The notes below the pieces were generated by a model, which saw only the letters and a program-made list of their open reading frames with translations, was not told the DNA's origin and searched no databases. A stretch of 64,000 nt of DNA from Cylindrotheca closterium (lineage: Eukaryota; Bacillariophyta; Bacillariophyceae; Bacillariales; Bacillariaceae), in contig CAKOGP040000114.1 of the NCBI GenBank assembly GCA_933822405.4, positions 1 through 64,000 of the forward strand, in the 5' to 3' direction. Below are positions 29,371 to 40,976 of the stretch, piece after piece. Each line of letters starts with the position of its first letter. The stretch's first letter is position 1. The translations under genes were made by a program, and so were the position numbers.

Positions 29371-31387
29371 TCAGTCACCACCGAGGCCTTGCAGAACTTG
29401 TGCCCTGGTGACATTCTGATTTCTCAAGCTTTCTGTTACAGCCTCTCGGAGCTGCTCAACAATGTCAAACACGCTAGGTCTCAAGTCTGGATTGTATTCG
29501 AAGCATTGCTTGATGATCTCAGCAAGCCTACCTTCTTCCTTACTACGGGCCCAGAATCGGGGATCGATGTATGCGGTTTCTCCTCGCATCACCAATGGCT
29601 ACAGTATCCAAGAACAGGAGGGTAAACACAAATATTGAGCCATCTATATAGTGACCTGAAAAATCGATGATTTGATTCACGTACCTGCATTTCCTTCGAA
29701 TGCAACCAAGGAAACGGATCCAAACCCGTGAGCAAAGTGTACATGTTATTTCCCAGCGACCAGACATCTATTTTCTCATTCAATCCTTCGTTTTTATACT
29801 CTTCTGGAGCCCGCCACTACAAGATGATAGCATAGAACCAGTGAGGAAATGGTTGCTTCAAATCATGTCAAATGCTGTATCTCCTACTTACATTTCCATT
29901 CCCTCCACCATTGTGATACTTGCAGTATGTCTCTTTGGATTCGTCATATAGCATGTATTCTGCCCGATTGAAGTCATTGATCTTTAGCATCGTCTTATCC
30001 TTGTTGAGTAGGAACTGTGATAACTGAATGTCGTCGTGAACAATGACACCACCGGCGTTACCATGCAGCAGGGCTATTCCCTCAGCCATTTCCAGTGCCA
30101 GCACCACCTTTTCTCTGCCGGTGAGATTGGTTTGTACTTCAAATTCTTCAATCTCCCGTAGATCTTCACTAACTTCTCCTTCATCCTCGTATGCAACCTC
30201 TTCAATGTCGCCATGGAAGAAGTACTCGGAAAGGATACCGACACCACAAAAGCCATAGATATCAAAAGTGCGCGGACTTGCCGATAGTCGCTCGGCAACA
30301 GCTGCATCCATTCGTATGAACTCACTGTTCTCGTCATCGACGTCATGGCTGTGGATATGGTATTACCAGATTCATTAGATACGCGAATCATTGAAATGGC
30401 TAGATCATGAACCCATATTGTGACTTACTCGAATCTGAGCTCTTTGAGTACAAACTGTTCGATGCCCCCCTCAAACGGGCGAGACAAGCCAAAAACTTCA
30501 CGAAAGGCACCCTCTCTGCGGATCCAACTGTGAGTTTACATGATGTCTCAAGATTTTAGTAACCCAAACAGAGCCCAGAGTTCTTCAACGTACCCTAGAA
30601 ACTTGATGCTTTCTTCCAAGAGATGTTGTTCATGAAAGTTGTTGCAATTTTGAAAATTAATCCGGTGCTCTGAAACCCTTCGGCAGGGCTCCTTTGTCTC
30701 TGTTTGCCCACCTCTGATTGCATCATCATCAAAGGCATAGTACCTTCATTGTTCATTGAAGGATGAGTGATGGAAGAATGGAAACATTAGAATTGTTTAC
30801 TTTGAAAAAAGGATAAATCAAACAGGTGCAAGAACTTACGGCGACACGAAATCATCGTCTTCATCTGATGTTTGATACTCACTCCTATCTGGCAGGTGTA
30901 CCTGTCTACGTGCCTCATCGTTATCTTGAAAGAACTCCAGCTTCAACTTTCCATATTCACCTGATGCTGCCTCATCTTCGTCTTGCAAAGGTTGCAATGG
31001 TGATAACAGTGGCGGATACACTAATAGCTTTGATGATGCAGGTGGATCAAAAACATGACTAAAAATAATAGTTGTTGGCTTGGAAATGTGCCCTATCCTC
31101 GGTATTATTCTTCGAACATTCATCAGTGATGAATTGCGGTTCAAGCTTTCCACTTGCATGTACGCGACGAATACCAGAGTGAGGCATGCCATTAGGGCCA
31201 CTGGAAAGAATGAAGCAGCTAATGGATTATAAACATTTGACTGAAGCTTGGATTGCCGTTTAAGTGATGGTGAAATCCTTCTGCCATCAGGATCACGGCA
31301 ATTATGATGCAGTATTTTCCCCTTATGGTGTGGAGGCGACAGAGCGACCGTCGTCGTGCTGTATCTATTGTTTTCTATGTCTCTCAT
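29371..31387 (-). CDS. Receptor-like protein kinase homologue with degenerate catalytic motifs (copy A)
   Basis: Six-exon model on the minus strand: 31387-30840, 30743-30594, 30527-30429, 30348-29892, 29816-29685 and 29598-29371. All junctions use GT-AG and keep frame, giving 537 aa. The first exon encodes a short N-terminus, one membrane segment (FFPVALMACLTLVFVAYMQV, about residues 62-81) and an acidic linker. Exon 2 encodes YYAFDDDAIRGG, then CRRVSEHR and NCNNFHEQHLLEESIKFL. The kinase domain follows: glycine loop REGAFREVFGLS, FVLKELRF with the candidate ATP-binding Lys, IVHDDIQLSQFLL in place of HRDxKxxN, INDFNRAEYML in place of DFG, then WRAPEEY, DVWSLGNNMYTLL and FNPDLRPS-like YNPDLRPS. 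The changed HRD and DFG residues suggest weak or no catalysis. Probably a membrane-tethered signalling pseudokinase. A broken copy lies directly upstream at 32012-34026. Confidence 0.8.
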
Positions 31388-32011
31388 TTGTGACGATACT
31401 GTAATGCTGCTTTAGGTCTTCAGTACCGACAATATACTTCAGATGTTTTGTTATCGGCGTATGTATCATCGTCATGAAATTTTCTGTTTTGTCACGATTG
31501 GCAAGTGAAAAGTGAGAAATCTAGGAAATCTGACGTTTTGATCGAAAATATCGTGTCAATAAGTATTAGGACATCTTTAAATTTATTTAGCCCTATATGA
31601 AAAAAGTTGCTTAAGATTGGCATTACGCGCCTGTCGAACATGAATCTTGTGTAAATCAAATTGCCGCCATTGATATACCACAGGCCCATGGTTCCGAACA
31701 TGAGCCATCACTGCTGTGGAATTATCTTTTGATCTCTGAGTAATTACGATGTGTCAGGTTAGAAGGAATTTATTGAGTAACTAGGCTAAGATGGGATGAG
31801 ACGAAAGAAACCTCGGCTTCACTTCCTGAATGATACCCACCCGAACTCTGGCCGTTTGTTTGTGCTGAATCTTTATCATGTATTTTCAAACCATGTTACA
31901 ATCCGTCACACACAATCTCAAGTCGGGAATATTGGACCAGAATTGTGATCGAATGAAATAGAAAGTCTGAATGGAACGATTGGTGGGACAAAGAGCGAAC
32001 GAATGAATTTG
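31388..32011. other. Spacer between the two kinase copies
   Basis: No gene seen in about 620 bases. It contains the promoter of copy A and the 3-prime flank of copy B. The duplicated unit extends only slightly past the stop codon of each copy (gaatgaattGGTCAGTCAC versus gaatgaattTGTCAGTCAC). Confidence 0.5.
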
Positions 32012-34026
32012 TCAGTCACTAAGGCCTTGCAGAACTTGTGCTCTGGTGACATTCTCATCTCCCAAGCTTTCTGTTACAACCTCTCGGAGTTGCTCAACAA
32101 TGTCAAATACGCTAGGTCTCAAGTCTGGATTGTATTCGAAGCATTGCTTGATGATCTCAGCAAGCCTACCTTCTTCCTTACTACGGGCCCAGAATCGGGG
32201 ATCGATGCACCAATGGCTACAGTATCCAAGAACAGGAGGGTAAACACAAATATTGAGCCATCTATATAGTGACCTGAAAAATCGATGATTTGATTCACGT
32301 ACCTGCATTTCCTTCGAATGCAACCAAGGAAACGGATCCAAACCCGTGAGCAAAGTGTACATGTTATTTCCCAGCGACCAGACATCTATTTTCTCATTCA
32401 ATCCTTCGTTTTTATACTCTTCTGGAGCCCGCCACTACAAGATGATAGCATAGAACCAGTGAGGAAATGGTTGCTTCAAATCATGTCAAATGCTGTATCT
32501 CCTACTTACATTTCCATTCCCTCCACCATTGTGATACTTGCAGTATGTCTCTTTGGATTCGTCATATAGCATGTATTCTGCCCGATTGAAGTCATTGATC
32601 TTTAGCATCGTCTTATCCTTGTTGAGTAGGAACTGTGATAACTGAATGTCGTCGTGAACAATGACACCACCGGCGTTACCATGCAGCAGGGCTATTCCCT
32701 CAGCCATTTCCAGTGCCAGCACCACCTTTTCTCTGCCGGTGAGATTGGTTTGTACTTCAAATTCTTCAATCTCCCGTAGATCTTCACTAACTTCTCCTTC
32801 ATCCTCGTATGCAACCTCTTCAATGTCGCCATGGAAGAAGTACTCGGAAAGGATACCGACACCACAAAAGCCATAGATATCAAAAGTGCGCGGACTTGCC
32901 GATAGTCGCTCGGCAACAGCTGCATCCATTCGTATGAACTCACTGTTCTCGTCATTGATATCTTCACTGCGGATGGTATAATCATGGTCATATTCATTAG
33001 CGCTGAATCGATCAGTGGAGGTCTGACCATCTAGTACCTTGCAATTGAAACTTACTCGAATCTGAGCTCTTTGAGTACAAACTGTTCGTTGGGTTCTCTG
33101 AACGGATGCGACAAGCCAAAGACTTCACGAAAGGCACCCTCTCTGGGGACCAAAATTCAAGTCAGTATGCTCCAGTTCTAGCAGTAGTGCAAAAGTTCAT
33201 CAACGTACCCTAAAAACTTGATGCCTCCTTCCAAGAGATGTTGTTCATGAAAGTTGTTGCAGTTTTGAAAATCATTTCGATGCTCGGATATCCTTCGGCA
33301 GGGCTCCTCTGTCTCTGTTTGCCCACCTTTGATTGCATCATCATCAAAGGCATAGTACCTTCGTTGCTCATTGCAGGAGTGATGGAAGATATCGGAAGCG
33401 TTAGTTGATATTTGAAGAAAAGGTTAGCGTTCGGAAGATGAGACAACTTACGCAGACACGTGATCGTCGTCGACATCTGATGACTGGGTCTCTCTACTAT
33501 CCTTCACGTGGTCCATATTATCTCTTTGCCGATCATGCGTTTCATCATCTTGCAACAAATCGATGATGTTCGAATTTTCATAGTCACTTGCTGGTGCCTC
33601 GTCATCTTGCAGATACAACAATTGTGGCGGATATACTAATGGTGATGTATTTGAATCGAAAGGATGTTTAAATATGATGGTTGTTGGTTTGGAAATGTGT
33701 CTGATCATCATCATGCTTGGTATTCGAAGATTCATCATTTCATTGGTTCGCCGGTTCGTCGCCAAGCTTTCTACTTTCAAGTACATGACGAGCACAAGAG
33801 CAAGGTATGTCACAATCGTTATTGGAATGATCGAACAAGCTATCGGATTGAAATGGAGCTTGGGCTGCCGTTTAGGTGATAGCGATGTTGAAAGATGGGG
33901 ACTTCTTCCAGCAACAGGAATGTACCCAGCACGCTTGCGTAGCCGTATTATTCTTCCATTCCGATCACATGGGGAGAAAAGAGAGACTGACGTCGTGATG
34001 TGTCTATTGCTTTCTGTGACGCTAAT
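32012..34026 (-). pseudogene. Broken tandem copy of the receptor-like kinase (copy B)
   Basis: Homologous exon by exon to copy A: about 34026-33452, 33358-33209, 33142-33056, 32966-32510, 32434-32303 and 32216-32012, with conserved phases. Two lesions are visible. First, the start is missing: where copy A has CGTCACA, ATGAGAGACATA and then the GAAAACAATAG homologous region, copy B lacks about 13 bases including the ATG, and no in-frame ATG precedes the membrane segment. Second, 20 bases present in copy A at 29570-29589 are deleted at 32207/32208, so the spliced last exon runs to an early stop (LVHRSPILGP). Retaining the preceding 86-base intron would restore the frame without a stop. The glycine loop here is GEGAFREVFG. 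Exons 4 and 5 and their introns appear identical to copy A; exons 1-3 have diverged. Most likely a pseudogene, with a modified expressed gene as the alternative. Confidence 0.68.
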
Positions 34027-34652
34027 CTTAGACCTTCGGCAACAGCAGGAAATCCTGCAGCTGTTTCGCTATCAATGTTCTTGTTCTTGTTGTCACGTTG
34101 GAAATCAAGCGAGAAAGGTGCGACATCTTGAAAATCCGATGAAAAATTGTGGGGTCAATATGTATGCACGCGTATATTTATCCTTCGAATTATTTTATGA
34201 TTTGAAGAAACTCCTAGGACTATGTTGAGCGCGTGCCATCTATATATTGTACCGTACCTGCGTACAGTACCGGTACCCTAACCCTATATATATACCGTTA
34301 TAATAATATATGTTATAATATATTGAATAAACATGAATCTTGCGATGCTGTACGGATAGACAGACTATTATTGTGCTTCATAGGTACACTACCAGTAAAG
34401 CACTAGTTAGTCTAGTAGGTGTAGAATACCAGCGATGGGATATCTGAGTCTGTGTATCATGCATTTGTTTGCTAATAGTAATAATCATAATATGTATCTT
34501 GAATGCGAAAGATGCACTCTTTGCTCGACCATTTCTCGACCATCGAACAACCTGGCCGCTGCCAACAATCGAAATCATCCCCACAGTCCAACAGTCCAAC
34601 AGTCCAACACTCCATCCCTATCATCATCATCGTCATTCCTCTCGAGGCATTC
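34027..34652. other. Intergenic region with GTAC/TACCGGTA words
   Basis: No supportable gene. Contains TACCGGTA at 34268-34275 within a run of GTAC words, AT-rich dinucleotides after it, and the 3-prime flank of the LRR gene, including the short triplicated word CCAACAGT at about 34588-34610. Confidence 0.5.
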
Positions 34653-37130
34653 TTATCCCACTGGGGAATCTTTTTCAACCAAGTTCTGACTAAAGGTGTA
34701 TACGTAGCGCGTGTATCCATATTCCCAGATTGGATCCAAATTGACATTCCAATCGTACATGTTGCAAGTCGCATTCTGTTCGTGACAACAAGTGCTGCAA
34801 CAGCTGCATTCAATTTCGGCAGCTTCAAAGACTCCAGGATCGTTGGTGGGGACCGCCTCGCAATCCGTCACATATAATCTCAAGTCAGGAATGCTACAAA
34901 CGACGTCGGCGGATCCAGTCAGAGCATTGTGATCGAGCAATAGCAAGTCTGGACAATGAAACAATTGGTGGAACAAGTAAAGCAAGGGTATATTGTGCGT
35001 TAGCAAACAAAGAAAATCATGACAACAGTATCAGCGTCACCACTACTCCATAGAAAGAATGTCACTTACTCAAATCTGTCAACAGTGCAAAGGAATCGGG
35101 AATGGTTCCATTCAAAGCGTTCCGATTCAACATTAGATGATCCAATGATTTTAGAGCCACGCCAAATTCATTTGGAATCGTTCCTTGCAAATCGTTTTGA
35201 TCCAAATCCAACAATTGCAGTTGAGTAAAGTTAGCAATCCAAGTCGGTAGTTCGCCTTGCAAATTGGCCTTCTTGATGGACAATTCCCGAAGGAGTGTCA
35301 ATTGTGCCAATTCCGTAGGCAATACTTGTGCATCGTAGCTATTGGATCCCAAAAAGAGGTACCTTAAGAAACTCAAGTTGCCCATTTCTGGAGGAATCTT
35401 GCCCGAAAGTTGATTCCGTGAGACATCCAAATGTTGCAAATCAATCATATTCGACATGCCCGCAGGAATGGGACCATTCAATTTATTGTCTTGAAGGGCC
35501 ATGAATACAATGCGGTTGTTATCTCCGATGGTACTTGGCAAGGGTCCCGTAATATCATTGCCGTGCAAATCCAAAATCTCCAAATTGGTCATTTTGGTAA
35601 AGAGATCCGAGGGGAGATTGCCCGAAATGTCATTTCTGGAAAAGTCCATTTCCTTGAGGGCCGTCCAATTCGTCAATATTTGATTTGTGAGTTGTCCGTC
35701 AATGAGGTTGTCTTCCATGTACAAGTATTGGATCTTGATCAGGGGTCCAAAGTCGGCAATGTTACCCGTGAGGCCATTGTCGTCCAGGGCGAGAATTTGC
35801 AAATTGGTCTGGTGCAAAATGCTGGCGGGAATGGATCCCGTGAGCAGGTTGTTAGACAATCCCAATCGACGAAGGGGCAAGTCGGTGCCCAACCATTCCG
35901 GTAGTGTACCATTAATGGCACAATATTGCAATTCCAAACTCCACAGTTTGGTCAATTGCGCCATGGCGATGGGAATTTCACCTTCGAGGCCGGGATTGAA
36001 TTCCACGTGCATTTGTTCGAGGGAATTGGAAAGGTATTGCAATTCGGATGGAATGGTGCCTTGGAGCAAGTTGGAAGCTGCATATGGATGATGATTGGAT
36101 GAATGATTGGATGACAAGATGGATGTATTGAATGAAGGGAAAGAAAAAAGAAGAACAAGATTAGACCTTTTGCATCCAATATCATCGATTCAATCCATAT
36201 TCAATATTCAATATTCGATATGTATACGGTAGTGTACTCACGCATATCCAGCAATCCAATGACTGGTGTTGAAGAACCTTCAGGAGTATCACAAATAACT
36301 CCTTCCTTGGTAATTTGACCACTGCGTTGATTTCGGAACCAAGCGAACCATCCACAGGTATCTTCATTGGTTAAAAAGCGCATGGGGTACCTCCATTTGG
36401 TTCCATTGGTAGAATAATACCAAACCGTCATGACGTATCGCTCAATGAGCTTTTCTTCGCTGAGTGCCGCATTGTCAAACTTTTCGGAAGCCAAGAATTC
36501 CACCGCCTTGGCTTGCGGACTTTGTGCATCGTCCAACTGACTGCCCTTGGCAATCTGTTTCGCCATGAGGAATTCGACAATCTGTTCTTTGCGCTCTTCG
36601 TAATGATCTTTTCGGGTCAACAAGACGGGTGGAATAATGACAATGCAGAGAAACAACAAGGTCATGATGCAATATCCCCACCGGCGACCGCTGCAGAAAC
36701 CAGAACCCTTTTGTGTTTGACGTTGGGCATGAATTTCATCCACCGTTGGCAATTGATCGTGAATGACTTGATCGTCACTGCCGTCATCGTTGTAGTAATC
36801 ATCGTCGTCATCATCCTCAATGTCATCAGGTGGTTGTAAAATGAAATCCTCATTGTCGTCGACATTGTGAATGAAATCCTCCTCGTCGCTGTCCGGCTGA
36901 ATGGATTCCATGATTCGCTTTGGGTCAATCTTGCCATTTCCTGGACCCACCGATGCCTTGTATTCTTCTACCGAAGGCAATTGATCGTGAACATCATCAT
37001 CGTCATCGTCATCATCACGGTTGTAATGATTCTCTTCGTCGTGGTTGTTCATGGTTGATGATTTGTGTGCGCTTGCTTGATGCTTGCCTGATTGCCTGAT
37101 TGCTTGATTGCTTGATGATGAGATATTCAA
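34653..37130 (-). CDS. Transmembrane leucine-rich-repeat protein, diatom LRR-receptor type
   Basis: Three exons, 37130-36242, 36077-35070 and 34948-34653, with introns of 164 and 121 bases in phases 1 and 1; about 730 aa. A start at 37052 (MNNHDEEN) is equally possible, because upstream is repeat-derived. The N-terminal 160 residues are very acidic, with a twice-used word VHDQLPSVEEY / IHDQLPTVDEI. A single membrane helix (YCIMTLLFLCIVIIPPVLLT, about residues 157-176) precedes a cap with TNGTKWRYPMRFLTNEDTCG, a plant-type LRR N-terminal pattern. About eleven plant-type LRRs follow (consensus L-x-LDLxxNxLxGxIPxxL; for example LDVSRNQLSGKIPPEMGNLS). The C-terminus has a Cys cluster (IECSCCSTCC) typical of diatom LRR proteins. 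There is no kinase domain, so signalling would need a partner. The LRRs are probably on the extracellular or lumenal side. Confidence 0.87.
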
Positions 37131-38372
37131 TTCAGGAGATGATGAATTCAGGTAAATTCAGATGAATTCAGGTAAATTCAGGTGATGATCTTCTTCTTTC
37201 AGCAGAGGACTTGTCTGTTCTGTACCTACAATAAATGATACTAATACAGTAACTTTACAGTTCACTGCGATGAGAGGGAAAGCGAAGGTCTCTTGTGAAG
37301 CGTAATGGGAGAAAACGGAAGTAACTGCAATGGCAATCGTGTCAACGGAATACGCAACTTCCTGTGCTGTGAGTATAAAATGCTGACTAAGATGATGCAG
37401 GATCGGTGCGTCTCGTCAATATAAAAAGAACCAGGACCACGAGAGTTTCCCGCGCGCGCTCTCAAGAATTCGGAGGAGAGGGATATTCTGGAATTTGGAG
37501 AAGACGGTATTTACCGCGAAAATTTGTGTTGACTGTAATTCCATCCACGAACCAGGGAGCGAAACAAAACCCTTGGACGCGCTTTGCTCGGGAATCTCGC
37601 AAAAAGCTGACGTAGGCCATATTGCCAAACTTAAAATACGTTGGTCATTCTAATCGTACGTGTACACGTACCATAGGTATTGGTACGTGTATCAATCAAT
37701 CATCATTTCATTCCATTCTCATTCATCCTCTCGCCCAACAACATTGACATTCTAGCATCACGCAGTGTAGTATATGCATATATTTACTAAGAGATCATGA
37801 TGGAGAGACACACGAGAAGAGTATACGAGTATATAGACAGACAGAAGGATATGCACCGATGTATACCGGTACACGTGTACCAGGTACAGTACCTGGAACT
37901 GCACATCAGGCAGGGAGGAAATAACTTCACACTGGATTTCTGAGCTTTCCTACTATCGGTAGAATTAAGAGAGGATCACGCAGAATTTCAAATGAGCATG
38001 GCGCTGATCTGATCGGCGAACTATATTCTCAGACGACGCTTGACATTGGCCATCGCTTGTTGTGTCAACAATAGAAGTCATTATGCATCAAGTGAAATAT
38101 AAGGAGGATATATTCAATATACTGTAGGTATTATTAATAATATATCACGCGACAATTCACCAGCGTTCTCGGTTTGTACTTTGCGGAACCTCTTTTTTCA
38201 GACGACAATCTTCTTTCGCCACCTTTAATTATCTTCTCAAATCATGAAATGACAAGCGCTGAACCAAAATGAGAATGTCTGTCTATTACAATCAAACTAT
38301 GTATGGCTATGTGGTTCGATGTATAACACAATGTATATAATATATTTATATATTTAATATTTATACATGCAA
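37131..38372. other. Gene-free stretch with short tandem repeats
   Basis: No convincing frame in about 1.24 kb. At 37126-37186 the word GAATTCAGGTAAATTCAG-(A/G)-TG is repeated in tandem. TACCGGTA lies at 37864-37871 inside a GTAC-rich palindromic run (about 37863-37895). The region around 38330-38370 is a TATAT-rich tail next to the stop of the following gene. Confidence 0.5.
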
Positions 38373-40976
38373 TCATGCCTTCAGTCCACAAGAAACCCAA
38401 TATCCAAGCTTCGGACCAGGAGTCACAATGGTTGTCGCTATTGATCCATCATGGTCGAACACTTCGTCAAGATTCTGTGCCTGAAGCAATCCAAGTCCAT
38501 ATGCTCCTTCTCGGTCGCAACCCCGATAACAAGCGTTTCCTCTTTGCTGCGGTGTCAGCACACAAGCCAAGCTGCCATCTCTTGCCATGACTTCTTCAAA
38601 ATCGATTCCACCATTTTTGGCAGTGGTAAATCGTGACCTGACTACCAAAGGCAACAAAATCATGGTTCCAACCAGTGCTGACGATGCGATCAAGTATGGT
38701 TTGAAGGCAAACGACCAACTGGGTACATCCGAGACGGCCTTGACTCCACCAAGAGCGACGATGCAAATCATCCGGGCGTAATTCGTCTTTTCCAGACCAA
38801 CCTGATCATGATGACCTGCATTATTATGTCCACCCGCCACAAGGACTTTCATCGCTCCAAAGGGCATACCAACAACTTCGGCCGTATTATTATTATTATT
38901 GTTGTTGTTGATCAGATCGACGAAAATCAGCGCCAGGATCAAGTGGAAGGCACCAGTGTCCAAGACCCATGCGCCATAGGTCGCTAGCACCATACAAACA
39001 AGGAGAGCAATGGCATGAATACAGTTGTAGTCTTGCATCCACTGGATATGCCCATTCTCTTCAAAATCAGAAACGGTAATGTTCTTGGTCCCATTCTCAG
39101 ATACGTGAATCGCAACTCCAGGCAGCCGCCTATCGGCTGTCAACAATTCCATCCAATCGTTCTTGATCCTTTGAATTTCGAATTGGTCCAGGATGCGGAA
39201 TCGACAAGACGGCGTTGGGCTAGTGGGAGTAAGTGTGTTTGTGGTTTGGGAAATGTAGGTCCCAAAGGAATTCTCGGATCGGGAATACCCGCCATATGTC
39301 TCATGAGAGAGGCAAATCAAGAATAGTTTGCCGAGGGCATAACCATATTGAGCTTCCAGTTTCAAAGTTCCATTATTGCCTTTACCTTTGCCTTTGCCAT
39401 GAAGACTGCCGAGTCGGTGGGTGATTGGAACAATTGTCATTTGAAGATCGTCTGTGGGGTTGCTGTGGTGTGCTGGTGCTTCCTCGCAGTCGATATCATC
39501 ATCCCCATCTGTGCTTGAGGCCGTTGGTGGTGAGGATGTCATGTCTTTGAATTTCAAGTCGGTATGATCAATGTAAATGCGTTCGGACCGAGCCATGAAA
39601 CATGCTCCACGCAAAGCTGCAAGCTTGCGCAGAGTGTATGGCTGTGCCGCAGTAGCTTTTTGGACGATTTCGTCAAACTTGGCCAGTCCATAACAAGCTC
39701 GGACACATCGAGCAAGGTAGATTTCGCCATGGTTGACAGAAATGGAATGGGAAAGCAAAACAAGCATGCATGCAAAGAACTTCCACCCTTCACCAATATC
39801 ATCAAGGTGTGGTTCCAATCGGAGGGTTGTATGATCCGGTCCATCGAATTTCTTTCCAACGGGACTTGGACTAGGGTCCAGGTTGATAAGAGACATCGTC
39901 CTTTTCGTAATGTCACCATTGTGCTCATGGTACTTGGGCGAGATTTGGGCGAGATTATTATCCCAAATCTCCTTATTCTGCTCCAAAAATGCAGCGCAGG
40001 GTTTGTCTTCAAAGAACAACACATAGTCTTCGTCGATTATATCTTTCTCGGGATCCATAATAGGACTACATCTACCAATCTTGGTCTTTTTGGAATTTTT
40101 CTTCTTGCATTTGGATTCAGTTTGGAAATCCTTGTTGACTGGTAAGAAGACTTTTAGGTAGGTAGGAATGTCGCCCACTTCCGGAAGTCCTTGCAAAGGC
40201 TCATTGCCATAGTGTTGCAAAAAGTAAATGAGATATCTAGCATCAAGAGCACATTCCATATTCAAACCTCTTGGCAATTGATCTGAAATAATATCATCAA
40301 AGCGTGTGATGAGATCAATCGTCGCATCTTCATCCAACGTCTTGGCTTCGTCATCCGCCACCCGAAAGTAGCACGACCGATACGCAATCACAGGCCCGTT
40401 TTCATCCGATGGAATCACGAGATGAATAAAGCTTTGGGCAAAGGCTCCGTGACAAGACATTTTTGCAATGGCTCCACGCTTGTGAGGCCGGATATACTCG
40501 GTAAAGTATGCATTCGAGAGCTCGTTCAACTCAATGTAGAATCGCTGAGTGTACCGAAACGCAGCGATGGCATCCGAAACGTGATGGGTCCCAGGTGTGT
40601 CTGATCTCTTGGAAAAGGAACTGTTGACTTGGAAACGTTCCGTCATCCAGTCAATCAAGCCCTGTTGCTCTGGACTTCGCGCCCTTGCACTTTCGTCCTC
40701 ACCGGAACCTTCGGAAAAGGACTCATCATCGGTAATTTCATCCACAACATTCTCTCGAAAACTAGTACTGGCACTGAGAGAACCTGTCATCTCGACTTTG
40801 ATGCTGCCTGGCTTGACTTTTTTGTCACCAATAACGGTCATGATGGTAGTAAAGAGAGACGACGGTACCGAGGTCCGGAGTGTACAAAAATGACAACTCT
40901 CTTCTACGAGATGTCGATCTGAAAAGTGACATAAAATCGTAGAAATCCAAAATTGACAAGGAAGCGAATGATACAT
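38373..40976 (-). CDS. Large protein of unknown function with C-terminal membrane segments
   Basis: Open for 867 codons from 40976; I prefer the start at 40841 (MTVIGDKKVKPGSIKVEMTG, about 822 aa), because the segment before it reads like untranslated sequence. Not recognised. The N-terminal 60 residues are Ser/Glu-rich. The middle looks folded: ERIYIDHTDLKFKD and SCYFRVADDEAKTLDEDATI are examples of ordinary protein sequence, and NNNLAQISPKYHEH-type loops interrupt it. A GKGKGKGNNG tract and an eight-Asn run (simple repeat, about 38895-38920) are insertions. Three hydrophobic segments near the C-terminus (around CIHAIALLVCMVLATYGAWV, FHLILALIFVDLI and SSALVGTMILLPLVV) suggest a tail-anchored or polytopic end. 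It is divergent from the first polyamine-type fusion gene with a short intergenic region, so shared regulation is possible. Confidence 0.78.
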   Translation of the reverse strand: MYHSLPCQFWISTILCHFSDRHLVEESCHFCTLRTSVPSSLFTTIMTVIGDKKVKPGSIKVEMTGSLSASTSFRENVVDEITDDESFSEGSGEDESARARSPEQQGLIDWMTERFQVNSSFSKRSDTPGTHHVSDAIAAFRYTQRFYIELNELSNAYFTEYIRPHKRGAIAKMSCHGAFAQSFIHLVIPSDENGPVIAYRSCYFRVADDEAKTLDEDATIDLITRFDDIISDQLPRGLNMECALDARYLIYFLQHYGNEPLQGLPEVGDIPTYLKVFLPVNKDFQTESKCKKKNSKKTKIGRCSPIMDPEKDIIDEDYVLFFEDKPCAAFLEQNKEIWDNNLAQISPKYHEHNGDITKRTMSLINLDPSPSPVGKKFDGPDHTTLRLEPHLDDIGEGWKFFACMLVLLSHSISVNHGEIYLARCVRACYGLAKFDEIVQKATAAQPYTLRKLAALRGACFMARSERIYIDHTDLKFKDMTSSPPTASSTDGDDDIDCEEAPAHHSNPTDDLQMTIVPITHRLGSLHGKGKGKGNNGTLKLEAQYGYALGKLFLICLSHETYGGYSRSENSFGTYISQTTNTLTPTSPTPSCRFRILDQFEIQRIKNDWMELLTADRRLPGVAIHVSENGTKNITVSDFEENGHIQWMQDYNCIHAIALLVCMVLATYGAWVLDTGAFHLILALIFVDLINNNNNNNNTAEVVGMPFGAMKVLVAGGHNNAGHHDQVGLEKTNYARMICIVALGGVKAVSDVPSWSFAFKPYLIASSALVGTMILLPLVVRSRFTTAKNGGIDFEEVMARDGSLACVLTPQQRGNACYRGCDREGAYGLGLLQAQNLDEVFDHDGSIATTIVTPGPKLGYWVSCGLKA

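Noticed and set aside
34270..34285. CCCTAACCCTA, resembling telomeric repeat
   Set aside because: Fewer than two full units inside gene-dense sequence; chance or at most a remnant.
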